A DNA stretch of 64,000 nt from Arcobacter lacus (GTDB lineage: Bacteria; Campylobacterota; Campylobacteria; Campylobacterales; Arcobacteraceae), in the NCBI RefSeq assembly GCF_003063295.1, contig NZ_MUXF01000003.1:54444-118443 (forward strand). Reading direction: 5' to 3'. Made by a program: the position numbers and the translations under genes. This document shows positions 46,756-55,875 of the stretch, piece by piece; positions within the stretch are counted from its first letter, which is position 1, and each line of letters opens with the position of its first letter. The notes under the pieces were generated by a model. The model did not search any database and was not told the origin of the DNA. It saw nothing but the letters and a program-made list of their open reading frames with translations.

Positions 46756-49283
46756 CAGAGCTAAATATTCAAATTGAAGAATTAATATCAAACAACGCAA
46801 CAGATTTTCAGATTTCAAAAGTATTCAAAACTTATTATAAAAACTATTTAGATTCTATTGATACAACAGTTGAAACAACTGGTGGAAAAGATTTTTTTAT
46901 AAAACACACAAAACATACTGATAAATTTTTAATACTTTTATATAAATATATTTTGAGAAAAAATTTTGGTGTACATCAACCAATGAGTAACTCTATTCCA
47001 ATAACTTTAATAGCATTAGGTTCTTATGGAAGAGAACAACTTTGTATATATTCTGATATTGATATTATGATTTTATATGAAGAAACAAGGGGTTACAATC
47101 TAAAAACAATTATTGAAGAATTTATAACTTTAACTTGGGATTGTGGTTTAAAACTTGGATCACGTGTTGATGAATTAAAAAATATAGAAAATGTAGTAAA
47201 AGAAGATATAACAATAAAAAGTGCTATTTTAGAATCAAGAATAATTTATGGTTCAAAAACTTTATGGGTTAGTTATGAAAATATTCTAAAAAAGATAAGA
47301 AAAACTGACCAAAAAGAGTTTATTTTAGAAAAACTCGAAGAACATAAACAAAGACTTTTAAAATTCCCTTTAAAAATGGAACCAAATATCAAAGATGGTT
47401 ATGGTGGAATTAGAGAAGCAAATATGATGTATTGGATAGCAAATATTTTATATGGATTAAATAATGTAAAAGAACTTGTAGGTTTTCAATTTAGTGAAGA
47501 TGAATACAAAAAATATAGACAAGCTTTAGAATTTATTTTTCAAGTACGAACAGCTTTACATAGTATTGCAAGAAAAAAACAAGATCAAGTTACTTTTGAT
47601 ATTTTGCCAGATTTAAGTGCAAAACTAGGTTTTAAAAATCAACCAAGATATACAAAAGATAGACTTTGTATGTCAAAGATAATTTCAAGTTTACATATTA
47701 TTCATAACTTCACTGCAACAATGATAAAAAAATTTACAAGAGTTGCTTTATTTGAAGCTACAAATATACCAAAACTAAAAAAACTAAGATACAAAAAAAA
47801 TCTTTATATTATAAATAATGAACTATTTTGCTCTTTTAGTGCAAAACCACAAAGTTTAAATAATTTTATAAAAGAACTAATAGAGCTTCCCTTAGATGTT
47901 GATAGATTTGATAGATCTTATATTTATTATGCAAGTAAAACAAAGTTACCAGCAACTCAATCAAAAGAGTTAAAAAAAAGTATAAAATTGCTACTAACAA
48001 AACCAAAATTATATCCTTTGATGAAACTAATTTATAATGCAGGATTATTTCAATCAATTATTCCTATTACAAAAATGTTACTCAATCAACCACAATTCGA
48101 TGGTTACCATAGACATCCTGTTGATATTCATTCTATTAAAACATTAAAATTTGCACAAAATATAGAAAATGATCATGTAAAATCAATCTTTAATGAACTT
48201 ACAAATGAACAAAAAATGTTGGTAAGACTAGTGGCATTTTTTCATGATGTGGGAAAAGGAAGAAAAGAGGATCATCATATAGTTGGAGAAAAACTTTTTA
48301 AAAATATGTTGAAATCTTTTGGTTTTGATGAAGAACTTATAAAAGTTGGGGCAAACTTAGTTCGATACCATAATATGATGTCATATATGGCTACAAATGA
48401 GGATATTTATTCAGAAAAAACTATTTTAAATCTTATGGGAATAGTGAAAAATAAAGATTCATTAAAAATGCTTTATGTTGTAACTTATTGTGATATTTCT
48501 GCTGTTGGTCAAAATATTTTTAATAGTTCAACTGCTTCTTTACTAAAACAGTTATATTATCAAGCACTTCCAGCTTTTGACAATCAAGAATTTTTAAAAG
48601 AGAGCAAAAGAAGAACTGCAAAACAAAATGCTATAAAAAATCTTGAAAGATATAAAGAACTTCCAATGATTTTGCAAAAAAAGATTATGTATATATCTTC
48701 AAATCAAATATTTCTAAGAATGAAAGCGGAAGATATTTTAGATATTGCAATTAAAGCAAAAGATGTAGATTCATATATTTATAAAATAATAAATGAAGCT
48801 CAACTTACAATAAGAATTATTAGAAAACAACCTTTAAATTTAGGTTATTTACTTGGAAAATTAGAGTTTTTAAATATAGATTCTATGAATATATATAAAC
48901 TTTATGACAATAAAAAAGCTTTTGAGATTTCATTTAGTGAAAAAATAGATCCTGAAGATATATATTTAATTGAGAATATTATAAATGACTCTTTTGATAT
49001 GACAAAAAGAACAAACTTAATAACTCCAATTATAAAAAAAGAAGATATAAAAATAGATTGTAATCATACAGCTTATTTGGCTTCAATGCACATAGTTACA
49101 AAAGATCAAAAAGGTTTATTTGCTTATATTGCTAAAATCTTTGATGATTTTAATGTTGAAATAGAAAGTGCTAAACTTCACACTCTAAAAGGAGTTGCTA
49201 GAGATTTATTATTGATTGAAAAAGATGGTAACTTTTGTTCAAAACAAGAAGAAATTATAAATCTAATTTGTAGCAAAGGTTAA
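46752..49283 (+). CDS. glnD: PII uridylyltransferase/uridylyl-removing enzyme
   Basis: An 843-aa bifunctional enzyme. The nucleotidyltransferase motif is ALGSYGREQLCIYSDIDIMIL with GS and DID metal residues (about 91-112). The HD domain has LVAFFHDVGKGRKEDHHIVG (about 493-512). Two ACT domains are at the end (about 670 on and 775 on; TAYLASMHIVTKDQKGLFAY). It modifies PII according to glutamine. A PII gene with its tyrosine is at 42.5 kb. Its stop and the convergent aas stop are 3 bases apart. Confidence 0.95.
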   Translation: MTELNIQIEELISNNATDFQISKVFKTYYKNYLDSIDTTVETTGGKDFFIKHTKHTDKFLILLYKYILRKNFGVHQPMSNSIPITLIALGSYGREQLCIYSDIDIMILYEETRGYNLKTIIEEFITLTWDCGLKLGSRVDELKNIENVVKEDITIKSAILESRIIYGSKTLWVSYENILKKIRKTDQKEFILEKLEEHKQRLLKFPLKMEPNIKDGYGGIREANMMYWIANILYGLNNVKELVGFQFSEDEYKKYRQALEFIFQVRTALHSIARKKQDQVTFDILPDLSAKLGFKNQPRYTKDRLCMSKIISSLHIIHNFTATMIKKFTRVALFEATNIPKLKKLRYKKNLYIINNELFCSFSAKPQSLNNFIKELIELPLDVDRFDRSYIYYASKTKLPATQSKELKKSIKLLLTKPKLYPLMKLIYNAGLFQSIIPITKMLLNQPQFDGYHRHPVDIHSIKTLKFAQNIENDHVKSIFNELTNEQKMLVRLVAFFHDVGKGRKEDHHIVGEKLFKNMLKSFGFDEELIKVGANLVRYHNMMSYMATNEDIYSEKTILNLMGIVKNKDSLKMLYVVTYCDISAVGQNIFNSSTASLLKQLYYQALPAFDNQEFLKESKRRTAKQNAIKNLERYKELPMILQKKIMYISSNQIFLRMKAEDILDIAIKAKDVDSYIYKIINEAQLTIRIIRKQPLNLGYLLGKLEFLNIDSMNIYKLYDNKKAFEISFSEKIDPEDIYLIENIINDSFDMTKRTNLITPIIKKEDIKIDCNHTAYLASMHIVTKDQKGLFAYIAKIFDDFNVEIESAKLHTLKGVARDLLLIEKDGNFCSKQEEIINLICSKG

Positions 49284-49299
49284 AATTTAACCTTTTGCT
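49272..49299. terminator. Shared terminator hairpin inside gene ends
   Basis: AGCAAAGGTTAAA (49272-49284) pairs with TTTAACCTTTTGCT (49286-49299), one bulged T. It overlaps the last codons of glnD and of the convergent acyltransferase gene, so both 3' ends are used as a terminator. Confidence 0.5.
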
Positions 49300-52200
49300 A
49301 AAATCTTCGAAGCATTAAAATCTTTTTTTCCACTTCCAAGTTTTGGTATATCTTTTACTATTTTTATTTCTGATGGAACCATTAATTTATTATCAAAATT
49401 ATTTAATATTTTCTCTTTTAAATTTGCTACAAAATTTTCATCAACATTTGAGATAAGTAAAATAATCTTTTCTCCTTTTTTTTCATCTTCAAGATTTGTT
49501 GCTATAAAATCAACAGAACTATCTTCTTTTAACTCCAATATTTTTGATATTTTATCTTCAACTGAAGTCAAACTTACCATTTCTCCACCAACTTTTGCAA
49601 ATCTTGAATATCTATCAATAATAGTTAAAAAACCATCTTCATCAACTTTACCTTTATCTCCCGTTATATAATAAGTTTTTCCTTTTATAGTTTTTAAAAC
49701 CTCTTTTGTTTTTTCTTCATTTCCCAGATAACCTTTCATTACTTGTATTCCAGAGATTACAATCATTCCTTCTTCATTTGAATTCAGTTCTTCTAAATTT
49801 ATTGGATCTACTATTTTTATAGTTGTTCCTGGAATTGCCATACCAACTGTTCCAGCCTTTTGTCCAATTTGAACTGTAAAATCAGGAGACATGACATTTG
49901 GTAAATTACAAGTTGCAACAGGTGAAGTTTCTGTTGTACCAAAACCTTCAAGAATATCTTTTCCAAATCGTTTTTTAAAGTCAATTTTTACATCTTCTCT
50001 TAATTTTTCTGCACCTGCAACAACAAGTCTTAAACTTTCAAACATTAAAGGATGAATTTTTTGATTTCTTACATATAATCTAAAGAATGTTGAAGTTCCA
50101 CACATAAAAGTTACTTTATGTTTAAAAATCAATTTTGCTATTTCAAATCCATCAGTTGGATCTGGATGTGCTACACATTTTATTCCTTCAATTAATGGAA
50201 GATATGTATTTACAACTATTCCAAAAGCATGAAATAGTGGTAATGAACCTAAAATTACATCTTTATTATTTACATTTATAATATTTGCAATTTGTTGAGC
50301 ATTTCCTAAAATATTATCTCCACTTAATTCTATTCCTTTAGGGCTTCCTTCGCTTCCTGAAGAAAATAAAATCATAGCTGTATCATCTTTTTTTGTTTTA
50401 GTTAAAAAAAGCCATTTTAAAATAAAACTTGGAAGTAATTTTACGCAAATTAGAGTTATTATTCCTTGTTTTTTAGATATCTTTGTTTTTAAATCTTCCA
50501 TATAAAAAACATTTACATTTTCTAAAACCTCATCAATTTTAAAACCTTTTAGTTTTAGTTTTTCAACGAATTTTTTTGAAGTTATTACACTTTTTGTTTG
50601 AGATTGAATAATAGCAGATTTTAAAGCTTCAACTTGACTTGTATAGTTTAGGTTTATTGCTGTTTTTCCCATCAATAAAACCATATAATTCATAAATGCT
50701 CCAGCTACACTTGAAGGAAGTAATAATGCTATATTTTGTTCTTTTAAATTTTTTTTTAGCAAATTTTTAAATAAAATTGAGGCCGTTAAAAATCTATTAC
50801 CACTTAATTGTGTATTTGTTGAATCAGCAAAAATTACCTCATTTGAAACTTCTTTTAATCTATCAAAAATAACTTCATTTAAAGGTTTTAAATGATTTAT
50901 ATGCTCTTTCCAAGATTTAGCAGATAGTTCAAAAACTTCATTTTTTATACTTATAGCATTTGCGTCGTTTTTATTCATCATTCTTGCAAAAGATACTGTT
51001 ACTCTATTTGTTTTATTTGAATCTTTAAATCTTTTATTTGCCCTACTAAACATAGATTCCCAAAGTCCTCTTATATAAAAAGGAATTACTTTTATCTCTT
51101 CATTTGTAGTAAATTCTAAGATTTTTTCAAAACCTCTTTTAAACTCTCCTAAATGTCCATTTCTAGTAATAGCACCTTCAGGGAAAAGAACAACCATATT
51201 ACCATCATCTAACTCTTTTGCAATAGTTTGCATAGTTGTTCTACTTGAAGCATTTGAAATAGGAATACATTTGAACATTTTTAAAAGCCAAGTTAAATAC
51301 CATTTATTATAAATAGTTTTATCCATTACAAATTTTACTTCTCTTGGAACTGCCATCAAAATAATAGCCCAATCAATCCAAGAAACGTGATTTCCTAAAA
51401 GTAGAACTCCACCTTGAGAAGGAATATTTTTTATTCCATCAACTTCAAGTTTATATTTTAAACCAACAAAAGCTTTTAAAAATAGTAAAAGTAAAGATTG
51501 TGGCAATTTATAAACTGTATATAAAGTTCCTATTACAATAATTGATAAAATCAAATAAATTGTATTTAATGGGTCTAAATCGTAAAAAGAGACTATCGTA
51601 GTTATACAAAGCATCAAAAACATAAATAAAGATTGAAACCAATTATTCCCTGCTAAAATAGTTCCTAAAAATTTCTTTTTTGCATTAAACTGTATCAAAG
51701 AGTTTAAGGGAACTACGAACATTCCACCAAAAATACCAAATACTAAAAAAGTAAGTGTTAACATAAAAGGAGTTTCAACAACAGTTGAAATATATATCAT
51801 CGTAGCCATTCCAAATGATGCAAAAGGAATAGTTCCTACTTCAATATAAAACTTTGAAACTCTTGAATAAATTATTGACCCAATAGCAATACCTATTCCA
51901 GAAGCTGCTATAACTCCATTTATTACAAAAACATCGTGAATATTTAAATACATTTTTGCAAAAGATGGAAAAACTGCAATTACTCCTTGAGAAACTCCGT
52001 AAAATACTGATAAACCAATTACTGATAAAAATATTACATTTTGAGAATAGATATTTTTTATATTATTTATTAATAATCTACCTTTGAAAAATTCTTGTTT
52101 ATTTAAAGATATTGTCTCATTCCTTACATAATTTGTATTAACTCTTCTTAAAAATAAAAACGAAACTACCATCTCTAAAAATGCAACTGGTAAAATATAA

Positions 52201-52769
52201 TAAGTCAAAGGTAAAATTGCTAATAATAACTCATCTTTAGAAGTTATATTTTGAAGATTATTTAAGTTATAAAATTTTTCAAATATAAATGAAGTAACAC
52301 CAATAGCGAATAATATTGCTATTATAGATATTGCTTGAAGAGCTGCATTTCCTCTTGATAAATTCTTTTTACCATAAATATCAAGAATCAATCCAAGTTT
52401 TGCAGGTCCATAAATGGCACTTTGAATTGCTAATAAAAATAAAGCAAACATTGCAAAATAAAAATTTCCACTAATATAAGCAGCTATCATCAAACTTGAT
52501 AATAAAAAAGATGATAATGCACCATAAACCAAAATATCTTTTTTATTATATTTATCAGATAAATATCCACTAAATGTAAACAAAAGTAAAAAAGGAATAA
52601 TCAATAAAACATTTATAATTGATACCCAAATAACTTGTGTTGTTCCATCAAAAATCTTAAAAGCAATATTTTGAAGTAAAACTTTATGAGATACATCAAC
52701 AACAGCATTACAAAAAACTACAAATAAAAATGCAATTTTTATTATTAATAAATTATCTATTTTTTTCAT
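49287..52769 (-). CDS. aas: Fused LplT-like MFS / PlsC acyltransferase / acyl-ACP synthetase (Aas type)
   Basis: A 1160-aa three-part protein. Residues 1-430 are a 12-helix MFS transporter like LplT. Residues 440-630 are a PlsC acyltransferase with NHVSWID (H-x4-D) and FPEGAITRNGHLGEFKRG. Residues 690-1160 are an AMP-binding synthetase with MILFSSGSEGSPKGIELSG, GFGTTETSP and YITGDKGKVDEDG. In E. coli the flippase and the Aas enzyme are separate; here one chain would import and reacylate lysophospholipids. This fusion is known in other Proteobacteria. Confidence 0.93.
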   Translation of the reverse strand: MKKIDNLLIIKIAFLFVVFCNAVVDVSHKVLLQNIAFKIFDGTTQVIWVSIINVLLIIPFLLLFTFSGYLSDKYNKKDILVYGALSSFLLSSLMIAAYISGNFYFAMFALFLLAIQSAIYGPAKLGLILDIYGKKNLSRGNAALQAISIIAILFAIGVTSFIFEKFYNLNNLQNITSKDELLLAILPLTYYILPVAFLEMVVSFLFLRRVNTNYVRNETISLNKQEFFKGRLLINNIKNIYSQNVIFLSVIGLSVFYGVSQGVIAVFPSFAKMYLNIHDVFVINGVIAASGIGIAIGSIIYSRVSKFYIEVGTIPFASFGMATMIYISTVVETPFMLTLTFLVFGIFGGMFVVPLNSLIQFNAKKKFLGTILAGNNWFQSLFMFLMLCITTIVSFYDLDPLNTIYLILSIIVIGTLYTVYKLPQSLLLLFLKAFVGLKYKLEVDGIKNIPSQGGVLLLGNHVSWIDWAIILMAVPREVKFVMDKTIYNKWYLTWLLKMFKCIPISNASSRTTMQTIAKELDDGNMVVLFPEGAITRNGHLGEFKRGFEKILEFTTNEEIKVIPFYIRGLWESMFSRANKRFKDSNKTNRVTVSFARMMNKNDANAISIKNEVFELSAKSWKEHINHLKPLNEVIFDRLKEVSNEVIFADSTNTQLSGNRFLTASILFKNLLKKNLKEQNIALLLPSSVAGAFMNYMVLLMGKTAINLNYTSQVEALKSAIIQSQTKSVITSKKFVEKLKLKGFKIDEVLENVNVFYMEDLKTKISKKQGIITLICVKLLPSFILKWLFLTKTKKDDTAMILFSSGSEGSPKGIELSGDNILGNAQQIANIINVNNKDVILGSLPLFHAFGIVVNTYLPLIEGIKCVAHPDPTDGFEIAKLIFKHKVTFMCGTSTFFRLYVRNQKIHPLMFESLRLVVAGAEKLREDVKIDFKKRFGKDILEGFGTTETSPVATCNLPNVMSPDFTVQIGQKAGTVGMAIPGTTIKIVDPINLEELNSNEEGMIVISGIQVMKGYLGNEEKTKEVLKTIKGKTYYITGDKGKVDEDGFLTIIDRYSRFAKVGGEMVSLTSVEDKISKILELKEDSSVDFIATNLEDEKKGEKIILLISNVDENFVANLKEKILNNFDNKLMVPSEIKIVKDIPKLGSGKKDFNASKILAKG

Positions 52770-52940
52770 TTATTATTATCCTTTATATATTTTTTAATTT
52801 ATATGAATTTGATTAAAAAGTCAATAATTTTCATGAAACTGAATAATCATTTATTTAAAAAACTAAGATAAAAATTAAAACAAAATTTAAAAAGATATTC
52901 GCTATTATTAAAGCTTAGACTAAAAAAAAGGACGCAAACT

Positions 52941-54287
52941 TTGGAACAAGAGGTAGATTTACAAAAAAGAACTTGGATGGATTATACCATTAAAAGCTTA
53001 GCTTTTTGGGTTATATTTGGTATCATCGCAGGTATCATAGTAGGATATGTTAATCCTGCATTAGGAATAGAAGCAAAACCAGGTATTGACTGGTTTATTA
53101 AAATATTGAAATGGCTTGTAGGACCTATTATTTTTCTTACGATAATTTCAGGAATTGTTGGACTAGAATCTCTTAAAGAATTAGGTTCATTAGGATTTAA
53201 GGCATTTATTTATTTTGAAGTTGTGAGTACATTTGCTTTAGCAATTGGTGTTATTTTTGGTAATTTATTTGGACCAGGAAATGGTATGAATCTTGATGTT
53301 AATCATTTAGATGAAAAAAGTGTTAGCACTGTTGATAAATATACTCAAGTAGATCCTGATAAGGTAGGAAATGTTTTAGAAATCCTAAAAAATGCAATTC
53401 CAAGTGATCCAATCACACCATTTTTAACAGGACAAACTTTACAAGTTTTATTTATGGCTTTAACTTTATCTATTTTGATTTCTATCTTTGGTGGAAAATA
53501 TAAAGCAAGAATTTTAAAACCAGTTGAAGTTGCACAAAACTTTTTCTTTAAAATATTAATCATTTTAATGTGGTTATCTCCTTTAGCAAGTTTCAGTGCT
53601 ATGGCTTTTTTAATTGGAAAATTTGGTATTGATTCACTTATTAATATGGCAAGTTTATTAGGTGTTATGTTTATATCTGTTCTTGCATTTATTTTTGTTA
53701 TATTAGGTATTATCATGTCATTCTTTAAAGTTAATATCTTTAAATTTATGAGATACATCCAAAAAGAAGTATTAATTGTATTTGCAACAAGCTCTAGTGA
53801 ATCTGCTTTAGCACCACTTATGAGAAGACTTGAAGCAGCTGGAGTAAAAAAATCTGTAACAGGATTAGTATTACCTACTGGTTACTCATTTAACCTTGAT
53901 TGTACAAATATTTATTTGGCACTTTGTATTATATTTTTATCACAAGCATTTAATATTCCTTTAACTATTGAACAACAGTTGTTTATTATTATAATTTTGA
54001 TGGTTACATCAAAAGGAGCAGTTGGAGTTACAGGTTCTGGATTTATTGTACTTGCAGGAACTTTAGGAGCAATGGGTGGAGCAATTCCTGTTGTAACAGT
54101 TGCTGTTTTACTTGGTGTTGATAAATTTATGTCTGAGATGAGAGCAGTTGGGAATCTTTGTGGAAATGCAGTTGCTGCTGTTGTTGTAGGTGTTTGGGAT
54201 AAAAAAATTGATATGGAAAGATTCCAATATGCACTTAACAATCCAGATAAAATTGAAAGTGTTATTGGAGCAAAAGCGACAAAATAA
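52941..54287 (+). CDS. Dicarboxylate/amino acid:cation symporter (DAACS family)
   Basis: A 448-aa inner membrane protein with about eight helices and two re-entrant loops. Family motifs are ATSSSESALAPLMRRLE near 280-296, TGYSFNLDCTNIYLALC near 314-330, and TSKGAVGVTGSGFIVLAGTL near 360-379. It probably imports C4-dicarboxylates, glutamate or aspartate with sodium or protons. It begins with TTG at 52941, after AAAAGGAC. Confidence 0.93.
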   Translation: MEQEVDLQKRTWMDYTIKSLAFWVIFGIIAGIIVGYVNPALGIEAKPGIDWFIKILKWLVGPIIFLTIISGIVGLESLKELGSLGFKAFIYFEVVSTFALAIGVIFGNLFGPGNGMNLDVNHLDEKSVSTVDKYTQVDPDKVGNVLEILKNAIPSDPITPFLTGQTLQVLFMALTLSILISIFGGKYKARILKPVEVAQNFFFKILIILMWLSPLASFSAMAFLIGKFGIDSLINMASLLGVMFISVLAFIFVILGIIMSFFKVNIFKFMRYIQKEVLIVFATSSSESALAPLMRRLEAAGVKKSVTGLVLPTGYSFNLDCTNIYLALCIIFLSQAFNIPLTIEQQLFIIIILMVTSKGAVGVTGSGFIVLAGTLGAMGGAIPVVTVAVLLGVDKFMSEMRAVGNLCGNAVAAVVVGVWDKKIDMERFQYALNNPDKIESVIGAKATK

Positions 54288-54293
54288 ACTTTT

Positions 54294-54321
54294 AATCAAT
54301 GAGTTACTAAACTCATTGATT
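54294..54321. terminator. Perfect 12-bp terminator hairpin
   Basis: AATCAATGAGTT (54294-54305) and AACTCATTGATT (54310-54321) pair without mismatch around ACTA, between the convergent symporter and GGCT-like genes. An A/T-rich tail follows on both sides. Confidence 0.75.
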
Positions 54322-54324
54322 ATA

Positions 54325-54678
54325 TTAATATAGCTCTTCTTCTATAATTTCATCTTTTAAAGTATATATATAAGTATCAACTTCAATTTCATCAAATCTT
54401 TCAGCTTTTATAGGCATTCTTATAAATTCTTCTCCTTCAAATTCATCTAAAAAATCCCAATGATTTATAAGATTATCTGAATAAAATAAAAAACCATGTA
54501 TTGTATCACTACCATCTTCAAGTCTAATACCTGGATATCCCATACTTGCACTCCAACCAGCATCAACTAGTTTTCCTTTTACAGTTGCTGGAAGAAACTT
54601 TCCAACAATATTTTCTAGAATATGAGCATTTGGACAATTTGGCATAAGAGTTCCATAAACAAAAAGAGTTTCTTTCAC
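54325..54678 (-). CDS. Gamma-glutamylcyclotransferase (AIG2-like) family protein
   Basis: A 117-aa protein with the GGCT-fold start FVYGTLMPNCPNAHIL (about 5-20), which binds the gamma-glutamyl group, GFLFYSDNLINHWDFLDEFEG, and a family glutamate near residue 80. Members act on gamma-glutamyl amines or peptides. The substrate here is unknown. It is 14 bases downstream of the lrgB gene and may share its transcript. Confidence 0.88.
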   Translation of the reverse strand: MKETLFVYGTLMPNCPNAHILENIVGKFLPATVKGKLVDAGWSASMGYPGIRLEDGSDTIHGFLFYSDNLINHWDFLDEFEGEEFIRMPIKAERFDEIEVDTYIYTLKDEIIEEELY

Positions 54679-54692
54679 TTTTATTCCTTATT

Positions 54693-55415
54693 TTAGAAAA
54701 TATTTTTAAAATATGTAATTACTATTGGAAGAAAGATTGCAGTAAATATTCCACTTAACCCCATAGCAAGTGCTGCAAAAGCTGCTGCTTTTTCACTTAT
54801 TTCAATTGCTCTTGCAGTTCCAATTCCATGAGATACAAGTCCAAGTGCAAAACCTTTTGAAGTTTCATATTTAACTTTAAAAATCTTAAATACTATTGTT
54901 CCAAATAAAGCTCCAACAATTCCAGTTATTAAAACAAAACCAACTGCAAGTGATGGAATTGCTCCAATTTGTTGCGAAGTTATTATTGCAATTGGAGCAG
55001 TAATTGATTTTGTTGTCATTGATAAAATTGTTGGAAGATGTGCTCCAAAAATATAAAGTAAACTAACTGCAATTACTATTGAAAAAACTCCAGCTATAAA
55101 CAAAGTTAGAACTATTGGTAAAAATAGTGATTTTATATATTTCAAATTTTTATATAAAGGAAGTGCAAGTGCGACAGTTGCAGGGCCAAGAAAAAAATGA
55201 ATTATTTCAACACTTTTAAAATACTTTTCAAAAGGAGTGTTTGTATAAACAATCAAAGATAAAATAATCACATAAGCAATAATAATTGGTTGTAACAGTG
55301 TATGTTTATTAAACTTTTCATAAATTATTATTCCAAATTTAAAAGCTGCTATTGTTATAATCAACCAAGTAAGAGGAGTTGAACTAATATAGTTTGTTAA
55401 TGCTTCATAATTCAT
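54693..55415 (-). CDS. lrgB: LrgB/CidB-family membrane protein
   Basis: A 240-aa protein with about seven hydrophobic helices. LrgB signatures are IHFFLGPATVALALPLYKNL near 75, SITAPIAIITSQQIGAIPSL near 137, and the C-terminal GLVSHGIGTARAIE near 190. It works with LrgA in pairs that affect murein hydrolase export, or in pyruvate uptake in some bacteria. It overlaps lrgA by 11 bases. Confidence 0.94.
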   Translation of the reverse strand: MNYEALTNYISSTPLTWLIITIAAFKFGIIIYEKFNKHTLLQPIIIAYVIILSLIVYTNTPFEKYFKSVEIIHFFLGPATVALALPLYKNLKYIKSLFLPIVLTLFIAGVFSIVIAVSLLYIFGAHLPTILSMTTKSITAPIAIITSQQIGAIPSLAVGFVLITGIVGALFGTIVFKIFKVKYETSKGFALGLVSHGIGTARAIEISEKAAAFAALAMGLSGIFTAIFLPIVITYFKNIF

Positions 55416-55758
55416 CTTTATTCACCTTTGAAGTTAAAAAATCCATAAATTTTGCTGCAAAAACCAATGCTATTAATGTTCCAAAAAATAAAGCTATAAA
55501 TATTGCCCAAAACTCTTTTGTAATAATATCTATTTGAGTGATTATTCCCATAGCTGCAGGAATAAAAAGTAATGGAAGATATCTTAAATGAAGTGCAACT
55601 GCATTATCAAGACTATGAAAACTTCCTTTTTTTATAATTAAAAAAACTAAAAGTAAAACCATTCCAATTACAGGACCTGGAACTAAAAGAGTGAAAAATT
55701 TTGCTATACACTCACCTAAAAATTGGAAAACTAATAAAACTATAATACCTTTTAACAA
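55405..55758 (-). CDS. lrgA: LrgA/CidA-family holin-like membrane protein
   Basis: A 117-aa protein with four hydrophobic helices. It has the LrgA motif VPGPVIGMVLLLVFLIIKKGS (about 27-47), LHLRYLPLLFIPAAMGI and a charged C-terminus. CidA/LrgA proteins are holin-like and act with the LrgB partner. The gene pair is in the usual lrgA-lrgB order on the minus strand. Confidence 0.93.
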   Translation of the reverse strand: MLKGIIVLLVFQFLGECIAKFFTLLVPGPVIGMVLLLVFLIIKKGSFHSLDNAVALHLRYLPLLFIPAAMGIITQIDIITKEFWAIFIALFFGTLIALVFAAKFMDFLTSKVNKDEL

Positions 55759-55875
55759 ACTTTTTCCTTGTTATTAAGTTTTTAAAAAAACAGATTATAT
55801 GAAGTTAATATAAAAAGAAGATGAGATTTTTAAATTAATTAAGAAATTAATAGATGAGTTTTAACTCTCACCTAT

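Noticed and set aside
54108..54299. Minus-strand frames inside the DAACS symporter
   Set aside because: They lie antisense to a well-conserved transporter and match nothing recognisable.
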